A stretch of DNA of 64,000 nucleotides from Hysterangium stoloniferum (lineage: Eukaryota; Basidiomycota; Agaricomycetes; Hysterangiales; Hysterangiaceae), in the NCBI GenBank assembly GCA_015178975.1, contig WHVD01000086.1, forward strand, positions 124,001 through 188,000, given 5' to 3'. The notes beneath the pieces were generated by a model. It saw nothing but the letters and a program-made list of their open reading frames with translations. It was not told where the DNA came from and searched no databases. A program made the position numbers and the translations under genes. Within the stretch, counting starts at the first letter, position 1; each line of letters starts with the position of its first letter. Of this stretch, positions 42,894-53,370 are shown piece after piece.

Positions 42894-44207
42894 TCATCTC
42901 TAACTTCAGAGACAGTCATAGACATACACAAGGTGAAGGGGTCGATTCTTGTCAGTGGTCACGATGGAACAAGGGGAATTTGTAGGGATGCCCGGATATG
43001 GTAAGACGCAATGCGTTCGCTGTTATCTAAGATATATTTGAGTGTACTTGGCGCCCGACAGATCTCATTAGTATTCAAATCATTTATGACCCTCTAGCTT
43101 TCGGTTCTCAACCAGGTAGAGCCGAGCACTCCGACTGCTACCGCAACTCTATCTGGAGATCGACAGCGTGATCAAAGGTCCCATTGAGCCGTGGACAAAG
43201 GAAGGTTTGGCGAATAGGATCAATCTTTACACGGGGCTAATCTATTAGATGTCTGTGTTGCCAGGATGAGATCTGCGAATACTCGTGAATGGCTGTGGAA
43301 CCAAAGCACAGCTATTTATCACATGCTCATTCGAATCTTTCCTAAAAATTCGGGCGGGTGGCGTTGTTCTCCAATTGCCGGCGCGGGGGTGGTAACAGAG
43401 TTCGTAACTCAAGTGAAAGAATAAAGGAATGAGGCCGCGACTATTCCTGTAAAAACCCATGCGCCGGATTCGACTTCTTCTTTTCCTTTTGAACATCCCA
43501 TAGGGCTTCTAATTTTGATCCAGTGGCGTTATGTAAGTAGGAGGTCTTTCGTGTTTGAAAAAGAGTCGAGTATCTGGTACGTGATAAAGTAATTTCTGGT
43601 ATTATCTAAATGGTTGACTTGGACACCCATCCGGATCCCCCCGACTTGGGAGTTATGTATGGGTTTATCAGTCAAATAACTTATATAGCATCTTTCTAAA
43701 CGTTTTACTTACTCTCGTGGGTGTGAAGGTCGTGCACCAGCAAATCCCTATCAACCCTTTAAAATTAGACTGTAGTAACGAGTAAAATTTCAGCCTTCGT
43801 TTCTGACGTGACCATCCCGCCTCTGTTCCTCCATCTCTACCTTTTCCTGTATATTAAGCAAATATATTAAACGAGCTTTATTAGGTTCAGAAGAAGCAAG
43901 GGAGAGGAAAGATTATATTGAGAGACGTATTATGTAAACCAGTGTAAGATCGACAGACTAGAATAGATTCCTAGTGGGGCCACACAAAAACCTGTCTGCC
44001 AAAGGACAAAATGTCTTTGAAGGGCTCTAGCGAGACTATTAGGAAATGAATGTTGAAGAACTAAGGGCAAGAAAAAAAATGAGACATTGTGTCTCGAAAT
44101 GACACAATAAGTTCTGTTTGATTTAAATCTCCTTCTGAATGTATTATTATATATGCATAGTCTCATAAGGAAGAGTCTCTCAGCAATTTTATCGATGCTG
44201 AGATACT
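42894..44207. other. 1.3 kb without a recognised gene
   Basis: Less AT-rich than the transposons and possibly a fragment of old host sequence. The longest frames (43496-43245 minus, 44166-43930 minus) show no motif. Confidence 0.3.
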
Positions 44208-44212
44208 AAAAC

Positions 44213-44577
44213 TGTTAAAAGTGTAGAAAATGAATGGCCAGACTGGGGATTGAACCCAGGGCTTCTGCATATATAGCAGGGGTGTTAACCATTACACCAC
44301 CTGACCCTGGGAAGCACTGCTAGCATTACTCAATCTAACACACTCCCTTAATGCTAGCACTCAACTATACTATAAGCAGATATAGGTCCTCTCTGGCTCT
44401 TTTGTCCAGACTTGTCCACTATACCACACACAAATATAGCTGTTCACTCTACACACAGGAACCATGCCCTATAGCACACAGCGGGGCCCATAACCTGTTA
44501 AAAGTGTAGAAAATGAATGGCCAGACTGGGGATTGAACCCAGGGCTTCTGCATATATAGCAGGGGTGTTAACCATTA
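44213..44577 (+). mobile_element. miniature LTR element (TRIM) with a tRNA-like gene inside its LTR
   Basis: First LTR 44213-44340 (128 bp, TGTTAAAAGTG..CAATCTAACA), a 155-bp interior (44341-44495) and a second LTR from 44496, cut at 44577. The first 82 bases of the two LTRs are identical. A solo copy at 55936-56063, identical in length, is flanked by the 5-bp duplication GTAGC, which proves LTR-type integration. The interior encodes nothing; before the second LTR there is AGCGGGG. Each LTR contains a 72-nt tRNA-like sequence on the minus strand. Confidence 0.8.
44235..44306 (-). tRNA. tRNA-like sequence within the TRIM LTR
   Basis: 72 nt folding as a full cloverleaf: acceptor GGTCAGG with TCTGGCC plus A73; D arm GTGTAATGGTTAACAC (A box); anticodon stem CTGC/GCAG with loop TATATAT; T arm CTGGGTTCAATCCCCAG (perfect B box). 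Position 33 is A instead of the universal U, and positions 34-36 read TAT. It may therefore be a non-decoding, tRNA-derived Pol III promoter rather than a working tRNA-Ile. Repeated at 55958-56029 and, 5'-truncated, at about 44518-44577. Confidence 0.6.
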
Positions 44578-45056
44578 AAAACTACAATGACTTCAATTTC
44601 TGCACATGTTACCGGGAGAAGAAGTGCTGCAGGTTCACAAATGTGACAGTCCAGATCATGGCATTACCAAGGGTCCCAAGAAACCCACTTAGGGTACAGG
44701 CATGATGTTGCAATCCTGCCCATGCACTCACCTTCACCCTATCTATGTGGTTCCTGTTGCACCCCTGTCCTTGGTCTCCTCACTTTTGGAGAAATTCTCC
44801 ACTTCCCTTCCATGCTTTCACAAGCTCTTTCCTCCTAACCCCCCCCCCCCCCCCTCTCCTCAACCTAATTCTTGCACCCATTGCAATCTGGCGCCTCCTA
44901 CAACCATTGCAGCAACATTGTCATTTATTAATACATCCCTGAATGGTAGTGCTTGGGAGTTTTATTTAAAAGACTACCCAGACCATCCTTTTGTAGATTC
45001 TAAATTCTTTGCTGTATATAATAATCTCTTCCTTTGATCATCCAGGAGTGCATGAA
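44578..45056. other. unassigned; poly-C run
   Basis: Holds a C-run of about 18 bases interrupted late by T (about 44839-44858) in an otherwise unremarkable sequence. No gene recognised. Confidence 0.35.
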
Positions 45057-45651
45057 TTTGTTATCATCCCTGTTGGACACCTGCTGTGTCATCCACTATC
45101 CACAACCTCATTGCTACAGTAAGTGCCATGTTGGGAACTTATTCCAGAACTATTGGAAAGTGGCTGGGACTCGGAAACTTCCAAATAGGATCAGGACATT
45201 GGCTTCAGCATATGTCCTGCACCTCTACACAAATGCTCAAAATCCTTAATTTCAGAGATGGAATTTTACATCAGAGGATATGGATATTCAGAGTTCTGAA
45301 GAGTTCCAAATATTGAGTGTACAGAGAGAAGGAAGGAATAAAAAACTAAGTTGATATTAGATCTAATGTAAAGTACAAATTTGTGGAAACTAATATAAGT
45401 TTTCTTGTTATTGTACTACAAACTAAGATCACAATAAGACAGAATCAGAAGTATTCCGAAATGGGAATACAATAAACAAATGAGTGAATACTTGTCAGTT
45501 GACAAGTTACCAAATGCAGAACAAAGGTGAGATCCAGAAGTATGGGAACTATGAATGTTCCATAGTTGGAAGTCAGATCAGAGACTTGGGGTGGAGGTTG
45601 GATGTTTCAGATGATATTGGATATTGAAGTAATCAGGAACGGGGTGTAACA
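45057..45651 (-). repeat. solo LTR, Gypsy-2/3 family
   Basis: Closely similar to the 3' LTR of Gypsy-2 (30118-30696). The minus-strand start is TGTTACACCCC at 45651. ATTTG follows it and also occurs at about 45056-45060, a possible target duplication, though the terminal TG at that side is blurred. Confidence 0.65.
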
Positions 45652-45985
45652 ATTTGATGGATTATTGACTGTTTGTCACAACCAGAAAGCTTGGAAGGAT
45701 GGCCCCCAGGATTGTTCTCCTTGTTCCCATCCACTTCCCTACTAATCCAATTGACAGTATTTGGAAATAGGAATAGCCTTCATTGAGGATAGAGATACAT
45801 AATAGAAGAGCATTGAGCAGCAGAAATAGATCTTATGATGGTGGTAAGAAGTCAGGATGTAGTTGAACCATTTTAAACCTGTCAAACAAATACAAATAAA
45901 GTCAAGTGACATGTTTTATTGTTCCCATGGCCTCCCTCTGCCTTGTATTGGTGTATAACAGTAGGAACACAGGTCAAAAAATAAA
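45652..45985. other. no gene seen
   Basis: Short spacer, possibly the decayed body of a Tc1 element whose end follows. Confidence 0.3.
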
Positions 45986-46184
45986 GGGTCAAAAAACTGT
46001 CCCATTGAGTAGCTGTTTTGTTTTATTTATTATTTAATGGATTTTGATCCAAATCACATGAACCAAGGCTTACCTTCAAGCCGTGATGCTATAGTACCTT
46101 TGATAATTTACTTAGACTTTCTGCTGATGTCCATACCAACCTAACCTTTCAGAAATGAGAAAACATTGGGACAGTCTTTTGAGC
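45986..46184 (+). repeat. Tc1 terminal segment (~200 bp)
   Basis: Inverted copy of 29077-29285. It starts GGGTCAAAAAACTGTCCCAT and ends CATTGGGACAGTCTTTTGAG. The inside ('gagtagctgttttgttttatttatt', 'catgaaccaaggcttacctt') matches throughout. It has opposed GGACAGT motifs at both ends, so it could move as a MITE or be the remnant of a Tc1 end. Confidence 0.6.
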
Positions 46185-46731
46185 GTATGTACATATGTAT
46201 TGTCAAATGGAATGGTGGTATCTTTCATAGGTATTCTTTGTCTGACTTTAGGTGGAGTCGTATGCATAAGTTTAATTCACTGTGCTTACATAATGGCACC
46301 ATTGGGGTTCAATCCTTCAAGAAGGTGTGTGTGATAGATTTATTGAAACCTTGTGAGATAGCTTCCCTGAAATGAGGTAGTTGACTTCAGGGAATTACAT
46401 ATAGAAAGAAAGTGAGAAGTGACTGACATTTTGCACTTCAGACCATGATTGGCAACTGTTGTCCATGTAAATATTCAACTGTATGATAGGACACTATTCT
46501 ATTCTTATATGTGGTTATTGGGGAAGGTTATTACAAATAGAAAAGTCTGTGAGTACAAAATAACTGATGTATGCAGAAAAAGAACTCTGAGTAATTTTTG
46601 ACTGAGGTATCTCACATCAGGGAAATGGGAAATAGTCAGCTGCCCTGGATAGCTGGCATAGTACACCTAGTTAGTATATGTACGTAGTGGTATTTTCTTT
46701 TTGATGAGTTGGTCTATACTAGCCATCTTGG
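46185..46731. other. no gene seen
   Basis: AT-rich; the frame 46166-46375 overlaps the Tc1 end and shows no motif. Confidence 0.35.
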
Positions 46732-46736
46732 GGGCC

Positions 46737-47321
46737 TGTTACAACCTGTGCTTGGAACCCCACTCGACCCCCAAGTCACCTGACATTACTCCACATTATT
46801 GGACTCCCATCAGATACCGGATTTCCCTTTTGGGATGTTTCCTTATATCTTGATTAGTATGACCCATATGTCCAACTATGTTATGTCCTTTCATCCTAAT
46901 ATGTATTTTCCGAATATCAGAAACCCACACCTGTCATATTTCCTAATAGTGATAGTCTTGTTCTACTTCAGGTAGCTTCCTTGTGTCCTCATTAGTACAT
47001 TCAGATGCTGGAAGTCTGTATAAATACCAAGTTGTAAAGTAGATACAGAACAATCAGAATATTGACTAAGTTACTCCTACCAGTCCTTCACTCTTCTCTC
47101 AGACTTCCGACCTTCTCCTTCTCTCTCTCCCTTTGCCCTCAATCGATCTGGGAAGTCCGACAATTTGCTCACTGTTGGGATTCCCGATAGAAAAGTCTTC
47201 ACACATTTGAAATTCAAGGACAACTGATGGTACCTTTGTGAGGGCACAGCACACAAGCTGAAGCCACATCCTTCTGTTCAGACTCCATCAGACTTCCAAC
47301 CTCACAACACACAACTTAATA
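46737..47321 (+). repeat. solo LTR, Gypsy-2/3 family, target duplication GGGCC
   Basis: 585 bp from TGTTACAACCTGTGC to CAACTTAATA (terminal CA changed to TA), flanked by GGGCC at 46732-46736 and 47322-47326. Contains 'agggcacagcacacaagctgaagcca', the R-U5 landmark of the family. Confidence 0.85.
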
Positions 47322-47326
47322 GGGCC

Positions 47327-48134
47327 TACTAGTTATATGTACTAACCTTCTCAGGAGTGTGCAAGTTATGCTAGCCATCTCCTCACACTCCCACTGACTA
47401 GGTGCTCTAGGATCACTTGACTAGCTTCTCTATGCACACTTTCATACATTTATTAAATTTACTAATTATTAATTAGTAGAAACAGCAGAAAATATATTCA
47501 AAATATCACAAATTGAAGGGTAATTAACTTTAGGAGAATGGTGTGAAATGAACAAACAAAAATAATGGCCATGCAGTGCAATGAGAGGATGAATTGGAAG
47601 AATTGAATGAATGTGGGACATAGGTGGGAACAACAGCATGTGAAACAATGTCGGCAATGTATGAGAAAAGGAGGATAGGCTGGGGCAGAGATAGGGCCAT
47701 GGGGATTGAGTATGGCATCCTGCTCAGTTATTGCTGCAAGTTCAGCCCCTAGGGCAGCATTATACATTCCAGGTGTGAATACTATGTGGGACTATTTGTT
47801 GTTAGGAAGTTTGCATGTTCCCTAAATATCATGATAATTATTTAATCAACAGGAAACAAATCAAAAATGTACCTGCCATTAATCCAAAGCATTTACACTT
47901 TGGCACAGTCCACAGGCCTCCTCAAAAACTTTCAATCTGTACATGTACTCTTCATAGTGCCCAAAATACTGAGCACCATTAAATCTGCCAGCCTTGATGC
48001 TTTGATCAGTCATATGTATTGTGGAGGTGAATGGTGAGTTCATAATGAACCTAAAATAAATGATGCTGCATTAGATAGAACAATAAGACCTGTAGGTGAC
48101 TTACAATTGTACATGCTGGAGCAATAGTGTAAAA
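47327..48134. other. unassigned, one minus-strand open stretch
   Basis: About 48050-47880 on the minus strand is open (HMTDQSIKAGRFNGAQYFGH, then an acidic/Cys-containing end) and protein-like but unrecognised. It ends just beside the mini-LTR element at 48135. Confidence 0.3.
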
Positions 48135-48592
48135 TGTTGACAGTATAATGAAAACAGACAAGGTTTTGTATGTATGACTAAGCTACTACTGTAAAGTACA
48201 AACTAGCCAAGCATATTTGAATAAACTACAAGAGTGCATCTTGTAAAAACAATGAAATAATGCAAGACTGTCAATGGCTTGCAACCTATATTAATAGATT
48301 CTAACATTCCCACTTTGCATGTCATCGAGAATGTGCAGTAAGTCCATACACACCAAACAAGAAATAAGCACTTTTAACACAAAAAGAAAATGTGACCACT
48401 TGATGCAAAATCCATCCAAAAATTGAAACATAAATATGCTGCACCCACTAGATGCAAAATCCATCTGGCACAATTTGGCATTGAATTGAATCTCTGAGCA
48501 ACCTTGCTCTTAGAACACATTCCCCCAACCTCCCAGACCACAAATGCTGGAACTTGGAGCCCTGCCCACAACTCCTATTCTGTGTGATGATA

Positions 48593-48813
48593 TCAGGTAT
48601 GCAATATAAACATACTCTCCCCTGTGCTAGCAGTGTGAGCCTCTGTGTTTTCAGCAGGGAACCCACTTGACAATGAACTAACTGGCTTCAATGTGGGACA
48701 AAAACATGCAATGTGACCTTTGCCATTGCATCTATAGCAATTTATCGGCTGTTTTGCATTTGGTGAGTCTGTTTTCATTTTCAGGGCAATTTGACTCTCA
48801 GTATCCTTCATGG
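48593..48813 (-). pseudogene. gag fragment with CCHC knuckle
   Basis: Open frame ending at 48593 with C-x2-C-x4-H-x4-C, the nucleic-acid-binding signature of retrotransposon Gag. It is cut at its N-side by the gypsy LTR inserted at 48814; the open frame beyond that point reads through LTR sequence and is not meaningful. Confidence 0.65.
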
Positions 48814-49969
48814 TGTTAAGTTGCATACACAGAGAGTTTCTGGAGAAACCTGTGGGAAAGCCTGTAGGACTTGGCTTCATGTCACAACTGTCACAAGTCA
48901 CAACATTGTCACAAATATTCAAAGGTAATATTTGACAACTCTTCAACTTGATAAACCTGAACATTATTCAACAACATCGAATCTCTTTCAACATGTCTCA
49001 TTTCAACATCATGAATGATTTCATTATTAGATCATAATATAGTCATAACGATACAAAGAAAAACATAAAAGGGCCATGAAAGAAGTGAGGGAAGTCAGTT
49101 GAAATATCTGTAAATTAGTTATATTAATAATCTAACTTGTCATACCTTCTTCAACAATACTTCTGTGAGTTCTTGTGACTGGTAATAGCCTCTTACTTCA
49201 TCGACAGGGTGAATATATACTTCACTGAACCAGGCTTTCGAGCTCAATCAATAGAATATTATTCGACTTTATTGAAGAATAATTGATTCATGACACTTCA
49301 GCTTATAGGCTGCACCCTCACGAGATCATCTTGTCCAATTTCAAATGGGCGGATGGGAATCCCATGGAGTCCAGGTGGAGTTCATGGGTTGAGACGTCGG
49401 GGAGTCGAGATAGATAAGTTGGAGGTCGAGATGTACTTGAGATTACTGGGGGGAATCTAAGCTGATTTTCTGACCAGATTGTATGTACAACATCTGCCAG
49501 ACTATATAGACTGTGGAATGAGTAACATACCATATCTGGTAATAATGAAAACTAAACTAGCAAACATAAAATGAGATAAATAAACACCAAACTTGGTGTT
49601 AGGAATGGAATGGAGTGGAGTGGAGTCTGAATTGTGACAGGTCATAAAACCATAACAGGAACAGGGCAGGAGTGGAGTCTGAATCGTGACAGATCATTTG
49701 ACATTAATGGGAATGGGGCTCAGTTAAAGAGCTGTCGGGTTTTCTGAGCAGGGTCTGGTGACTGGTGTGTGGGACAGGGTTGGAGATAGACAGGGATGGA
49801 GTCCGGCGGGTATTCTGGTGACTGATACATGAAGTAACGAAGGTCAAACATGGACAGGTCTGACATATGGAGTCTGGTGGGTTTTCTGGTAAACTGATAA
49901 TTAGTGTGTGTAGGGTGCAGGCACGTATAAGTTAGTGCCCAGAGTCCAGTGGGATTTCCAGTCATAACA
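48814..49969 (-). repeat. solo LTR of Gypsy-1 family, target duplication CATGG
   Basis: Runs TGTTAAGTTGCATAC..CAGTCATAACA, flanked by CATGG at 48809-48813 and 49970-49974. It contains another solo LTR (48880-49295). Inserted in the TR-GAG-like element. Confidence 0.9.
48880..49295 (+). repeat. solo LTR (TGTCACA family), target duplication CTTCA
   Basis: 416 bp, TGTCACAACTGTC..GATTCATGACA, flanked by CTTCA at 48875-48879 and 49296-49300. Removing it restores the 'ggacttggcttcagcttatagg' block of the surrounding LTR. Youngest layer of this nest. Confidence 0.92.
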
Positions 49970-50297
49970 CATGGCCCATAGCCTGTAAGATGCTGATAAT
50001 ATAATGGAAATGGACAAGGTTTTGTACATATGACTAAGCTACTGTAAAGTACAAACTAGCTGAGCATATTTGAATAAACTATGAAAGTGTCTCTTGTAAA
50101 AACAATGAAATAATGCAATACTGTCAATGGCTTGCAACCTATAGGAATATATTCTAACAAATAGTTGGAAATGGCATAGGGTTGAAGGCAGTGGGATCAC
50201 ATGCAGTGAGGGGAGGATTGCCTCTAAATGCAAGAATATTGATGATTTGCTAGATGCTCAGATGTTCAAATGCACTGTTTATGCCATAGGGATGTTA

Positions 50298-51818
50298 GGA
50301 GGATATCTGAAAACTATTAAGTATACCAAATTCTAATATACAGTACTCTAAAGGTCATTGAAACATCTAGGATGTGATTCAAACATAATTTGGTTTTTAA
50401 AACTTTCAAAAAGTTTTAAACTCTCTCATACATTACAAACTAAAGAATCTTTCCAGACACAAGTAGACAATAAAAAAAATTAGTAGTTTGCAACACTAAT
50501 ACTTTTAAAAAATAGATACCTTTAGATAGTCCATTCCATGCATATGTATATCATTGGCACCTCTAAATACACATGTATTACTTCAGAATGGATCTGTCAA
50601 TCTGAACAGATTTCTACTTGATTCAACATACCAGAATATATAGGAGGTTTTACTTAATAAAGACAGCTGTGGTATGAAAAATTTCCAATAATATTTTACA
50701 TATTTTACATGGAAATTGTTACGACCAGACAAATCCCGCCGGACTCCGGGCACTAACTCGTACGCCCCCACGCGCTACAAGCACCAATTGTCTGTTTATA
50801 GGATTTCCCACCCGGACTCCATTATGTCAAGACTCATTACGTTCGACCTCATTAAGACACATATCAGTCACCGGACTTCCCCCGGACCCCGTCTCTGTCT
50901 ATGTCCATCTTCGTCCCACGCATCAGTCACCGGACCCGCTTAGAATCCCGTCACCGCTCTAATCGAGCCCCGTTCCCGTTTTAGTCAAATGACCTGTCAC
51001 GATTTAGGACTCCGCTCCCGCTCCGTTTCCCGTTATGGGTTATGCTTTGTCACGATTCGGACTCCGCTCCGTTCCATCCCGTTCCTAACACCAATTTGGT
51101 GTTTACTATTCCCGTTTTATGTTTTGCTCGTTTCGTCTCATTATTACTGGATTCGGTATGTCATGCATTCCACGGTCTATATAAACTGGCAGATGTTGTA
51201 CATACAATCCAGTCAGAAAATTAGCTTAGATTCCCCCCAGTAATCTAATAATATTTTCCGCTCTAAAACCTTACTCGATTCACATCGCTCGCACTAGTCG
51301 GAGCCCACGGGCTCCGGCGCATCTATCTCTCTCAACCAACTCAACTCACGACCCATGACCTCCGACTTACGACCCACGACCCGACTTACGACCTACGACC
51401 CACGAACCCGGCCCGGACTCCCCGGGATCCCCGTCCGTCCGTTTGAAATTGGACAACACGATCTAGCGAGGGCGCAGCCTATAAGCTGAAGCCAAGTCCT
51501 ACCGGATATCCCGCGGGTTTCTCCGGAAACCCGGCCTGTGTGTGTATCCTAACAGAAATAACTACATTACAACTTTTAAAAAACAAATTACTAATAAAAG
51601 TATTAGTAGGATCTGTAAAAGGAAGGAAATTATATACAATGGTTTTTATTAATTTTGAATTGTTTAGGATGTAATATGGAGAATTGTTTCTGATGGTTGA
51701 TTTTTGATGATATAATTGTTTCAGAATAGATATCACTATTTAAAGATGGAGTTTTGTAAAAATAAGACTTTTATTAGTAAATATCTAAGATTATAGTAAT
51801 CATACATAAACACCCTCC
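50298..51818 (+). mobile_element. 0.68-kb DNA transposon, copy C, carrying a solo LTR
   Basis: GGAGGATATCTG..CACCCTCC flanked by TTA at 50295-50297 and 51819-51821. Without the LTR 50717-51554 it is 678 bp, matching copy A. The TTA duplication supports a PIF/Harbinger-type mechanism. Confidence 0.75.
50717..51554 (+). repeat. solo LTR of Gypsy-1 family, target duplication GAAAT
   Basis: 838 bp, TGTTACGACCAG..GTATCCTAACA, flanked by GAAAT at 50712-50716 and 51555-51559; the empty site is in copy B (~42760). It keeps more CG dinucleotides (for example 'ccggactcc' blocks) than the copies at 2130 and 3833, so it looks the least mutated of the family. Confidence 0.93.
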
Positions 51819-51821
51819 TTA

Positions 51822-51973
51822 GTATAATGTTGACACTGGGTAGCTATTTACATGAGGTGGTGCCACACAATGAAGTAATTGTTGAATGAGTAATGGTTGA
51901 CCTGATATATTAATATCTTACTGATGACTAATCATCTCAGTAGCAACTGGTTCTTAATAGAACTACTCTTAAT
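51822..51973. other. spacer
   Basis: No gene; leads into a tRNA-like sequence. Confidence 0.3.
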
Positions 51974-52053
51974 GGCCTGATAGCTCAGGGGTTAAGAGCA
52001 CCAGACATGTAATCCAAGCTTAGTGGTCGCTGGTTCAAATCCAGCTCAGGTCA
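51974..52053 (+). tRNA. tRNA-like sequence (possible tRNA-Thr(TGT) pseudogene)
   Basis: Acceptor GGCCTGA pairs with TCAGGTC plus A73; D arm GCTCAGGGGTTAAGAGC and T arm GCTGGTTCAAATCCAGC are good, so A and B boxes are intact. The anticodon region CCAGACATGTAATCC..GTGG does not give a 5-bp stem, and U33 is A, so it is either a pseudogene, intron-bearing with a non-standard arm, or the head of a SINE. Confidence 0.5.
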
Positions 52054-52797
52054 ATATTTTCACCCTGCTTATGTAATTCTTACAGTAATGTCTCATCTGG
52101 CCTTAAAAGCACCCTCCTATGCATGAGATTCACAGATTCAAGTAAATTCAGTATTGTTTGCTTCTTGATAGCATATAAAATCACTTTATCTTGCATACTG
52201 GCAAAGCCATAAAGGCTGGGGACAGTATTGACTGTTTATATGCATGGTGATCCATGGTGTCAAGTGAGTGAAGTTAAATTGAAGTTAACACAATCAATCA
52301 AACAATAAAATAAGATGCAACTCACCACCATTTCAATGGATGGTGCAAACCTAATTGTCATACCATCCTCTGGGCCATAAAACTCATGTGATACCTTCCA
52401 AGCATCACAAGCAAAGTCAGTGTGAAGTGGAACATGTTCTGGCCATGGGTGCTCAGTCAAGAGATGTGTCTTTTAGTTCAGTTTTGCATCATGTATGATG
52501 GTGTACTTCAAAAGGGTGTCTTGGGCAAGTAATGGTTACAGGGTAAAAGTGTCTGAGTTCCAAGTTATGCCCACTAGTGTACACAAGACTATGGTATGTA
52601 TGTGCCCACAAGAGTCTATGTACCCACAGGTGTACATAGATCTTTGAACTAACACAAATGAATATAAATGAAGAATACCTTAGTTAGAAAATAGTAGAAA
52701 AATAAGAGAAAAATCTAAGAAATATAATATGATAAAATGGCTATATTTCCTAGAGAGGGGTACCCCTCACACCTACCCAACGAGTAATGCCAGAAAA
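52054..52797. other. no gene seen
   Basis: AT-rich. The minus frame 52460-52260 (DFACDAWKVSHEFYGPEDG) is protein-like but unrecognised. Confidence 0.3.
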
Positions 52798-52960
52798 TAT
52801 TGAAACAATTGAATAAAGCCTTGCAGAACACCCCTGTAAGTGTGATTGGAAGGTAAACACTAAGACCACACCCACACTGGAGTATGCTACTGGGTGTATA
52901 CTTAAGCACCTATGTATATAGCAATACCTAACTAGGTGACTCACTAAATACTGTGTTGTG
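52798..52960 (-). repeat. fragment of TGTTAGAGT-family LTR
   Basis: Shares 'ttgaaacaattgaata..gcagaacacccctgt', 'taaacactaag' and 'tgactcactaaatactg' with 13675-13920, but its start is lost and no duplication is visible. Confidence 0.6.
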
Positions 52961-53370
52961 CCCACATACAAACTGTTAGGGTGAACCAGTATTTCAAACA
53001 GAGTGGATAGTACAATGGAAACAGAGATCAACACTTAGCTCAATTGACCAGAGGGCCAAATTACTAAGAGTTGTGAGGTAAAGGGTCACAGCTTGCCAAA
53101 GACACCTTTGAGGGTAATAGAATAGGAGTAATAGGACTGAGAACTAGAAGGGGGTAATCTAAGTCGATTTTTGAACTAAGGAAACTGTAGCATACATAAA
53201 AGAACTTTATACTACAGGGAGATAGATGATCAGAGGGTGATCAGAGAAGCAAGAGTGATGATGGGTGAAAATGAAGTGGGGAAAGGAAATGGGGATGTAA
53301 ATGAGACTAAATACAACATAGCAAAGTATACTAAAAAGGTGTGAAGTTGTTCTGACCAATTCCTGGATAC
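52961..53370. other. no gene seen
   Basis: AT-rich intergenic or old LTR-element DNA; the phrase 'ggtaatctaagtcgattttt' recalls the R region of the Gypsy-2/3 LTRs. Confidence 0.3.

Larger units (their letters stand above)
48135..50159 (-). mobile_element. small non-autonomous LTR element (TR-GAG type), minus copy
   Basis: LTRs 48135-48306 and 49991-50159 both start TGTTAGAAT on the minus strand and share 'ggcttgcaacctata'. The interior without the inserted gypsy LTR (48814-49969) is about 520 bp. It encodes a gag-like fragment with a CCHC zinc knuckle, CYRCNGKGHIACFCP (about 48740-48696). No pol is present. Related to the plus copy at 27481-28645, sharing LTR type and the 3' half of the interior. 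Confidence 0.7.

Noticed and set aside
48593-48964. A 123-codon gag ORF as one protein
   Set aside because: Codons above 48813 are translated from the inserted gypsy LTR (and a nested LTR above 48880); only the part below is gag.
51974-52053. Functional tRNA-Thr(TGT)
   Set aside because: The anticodon arm does not pair and U33 is missing; kept only as tRNA-like.
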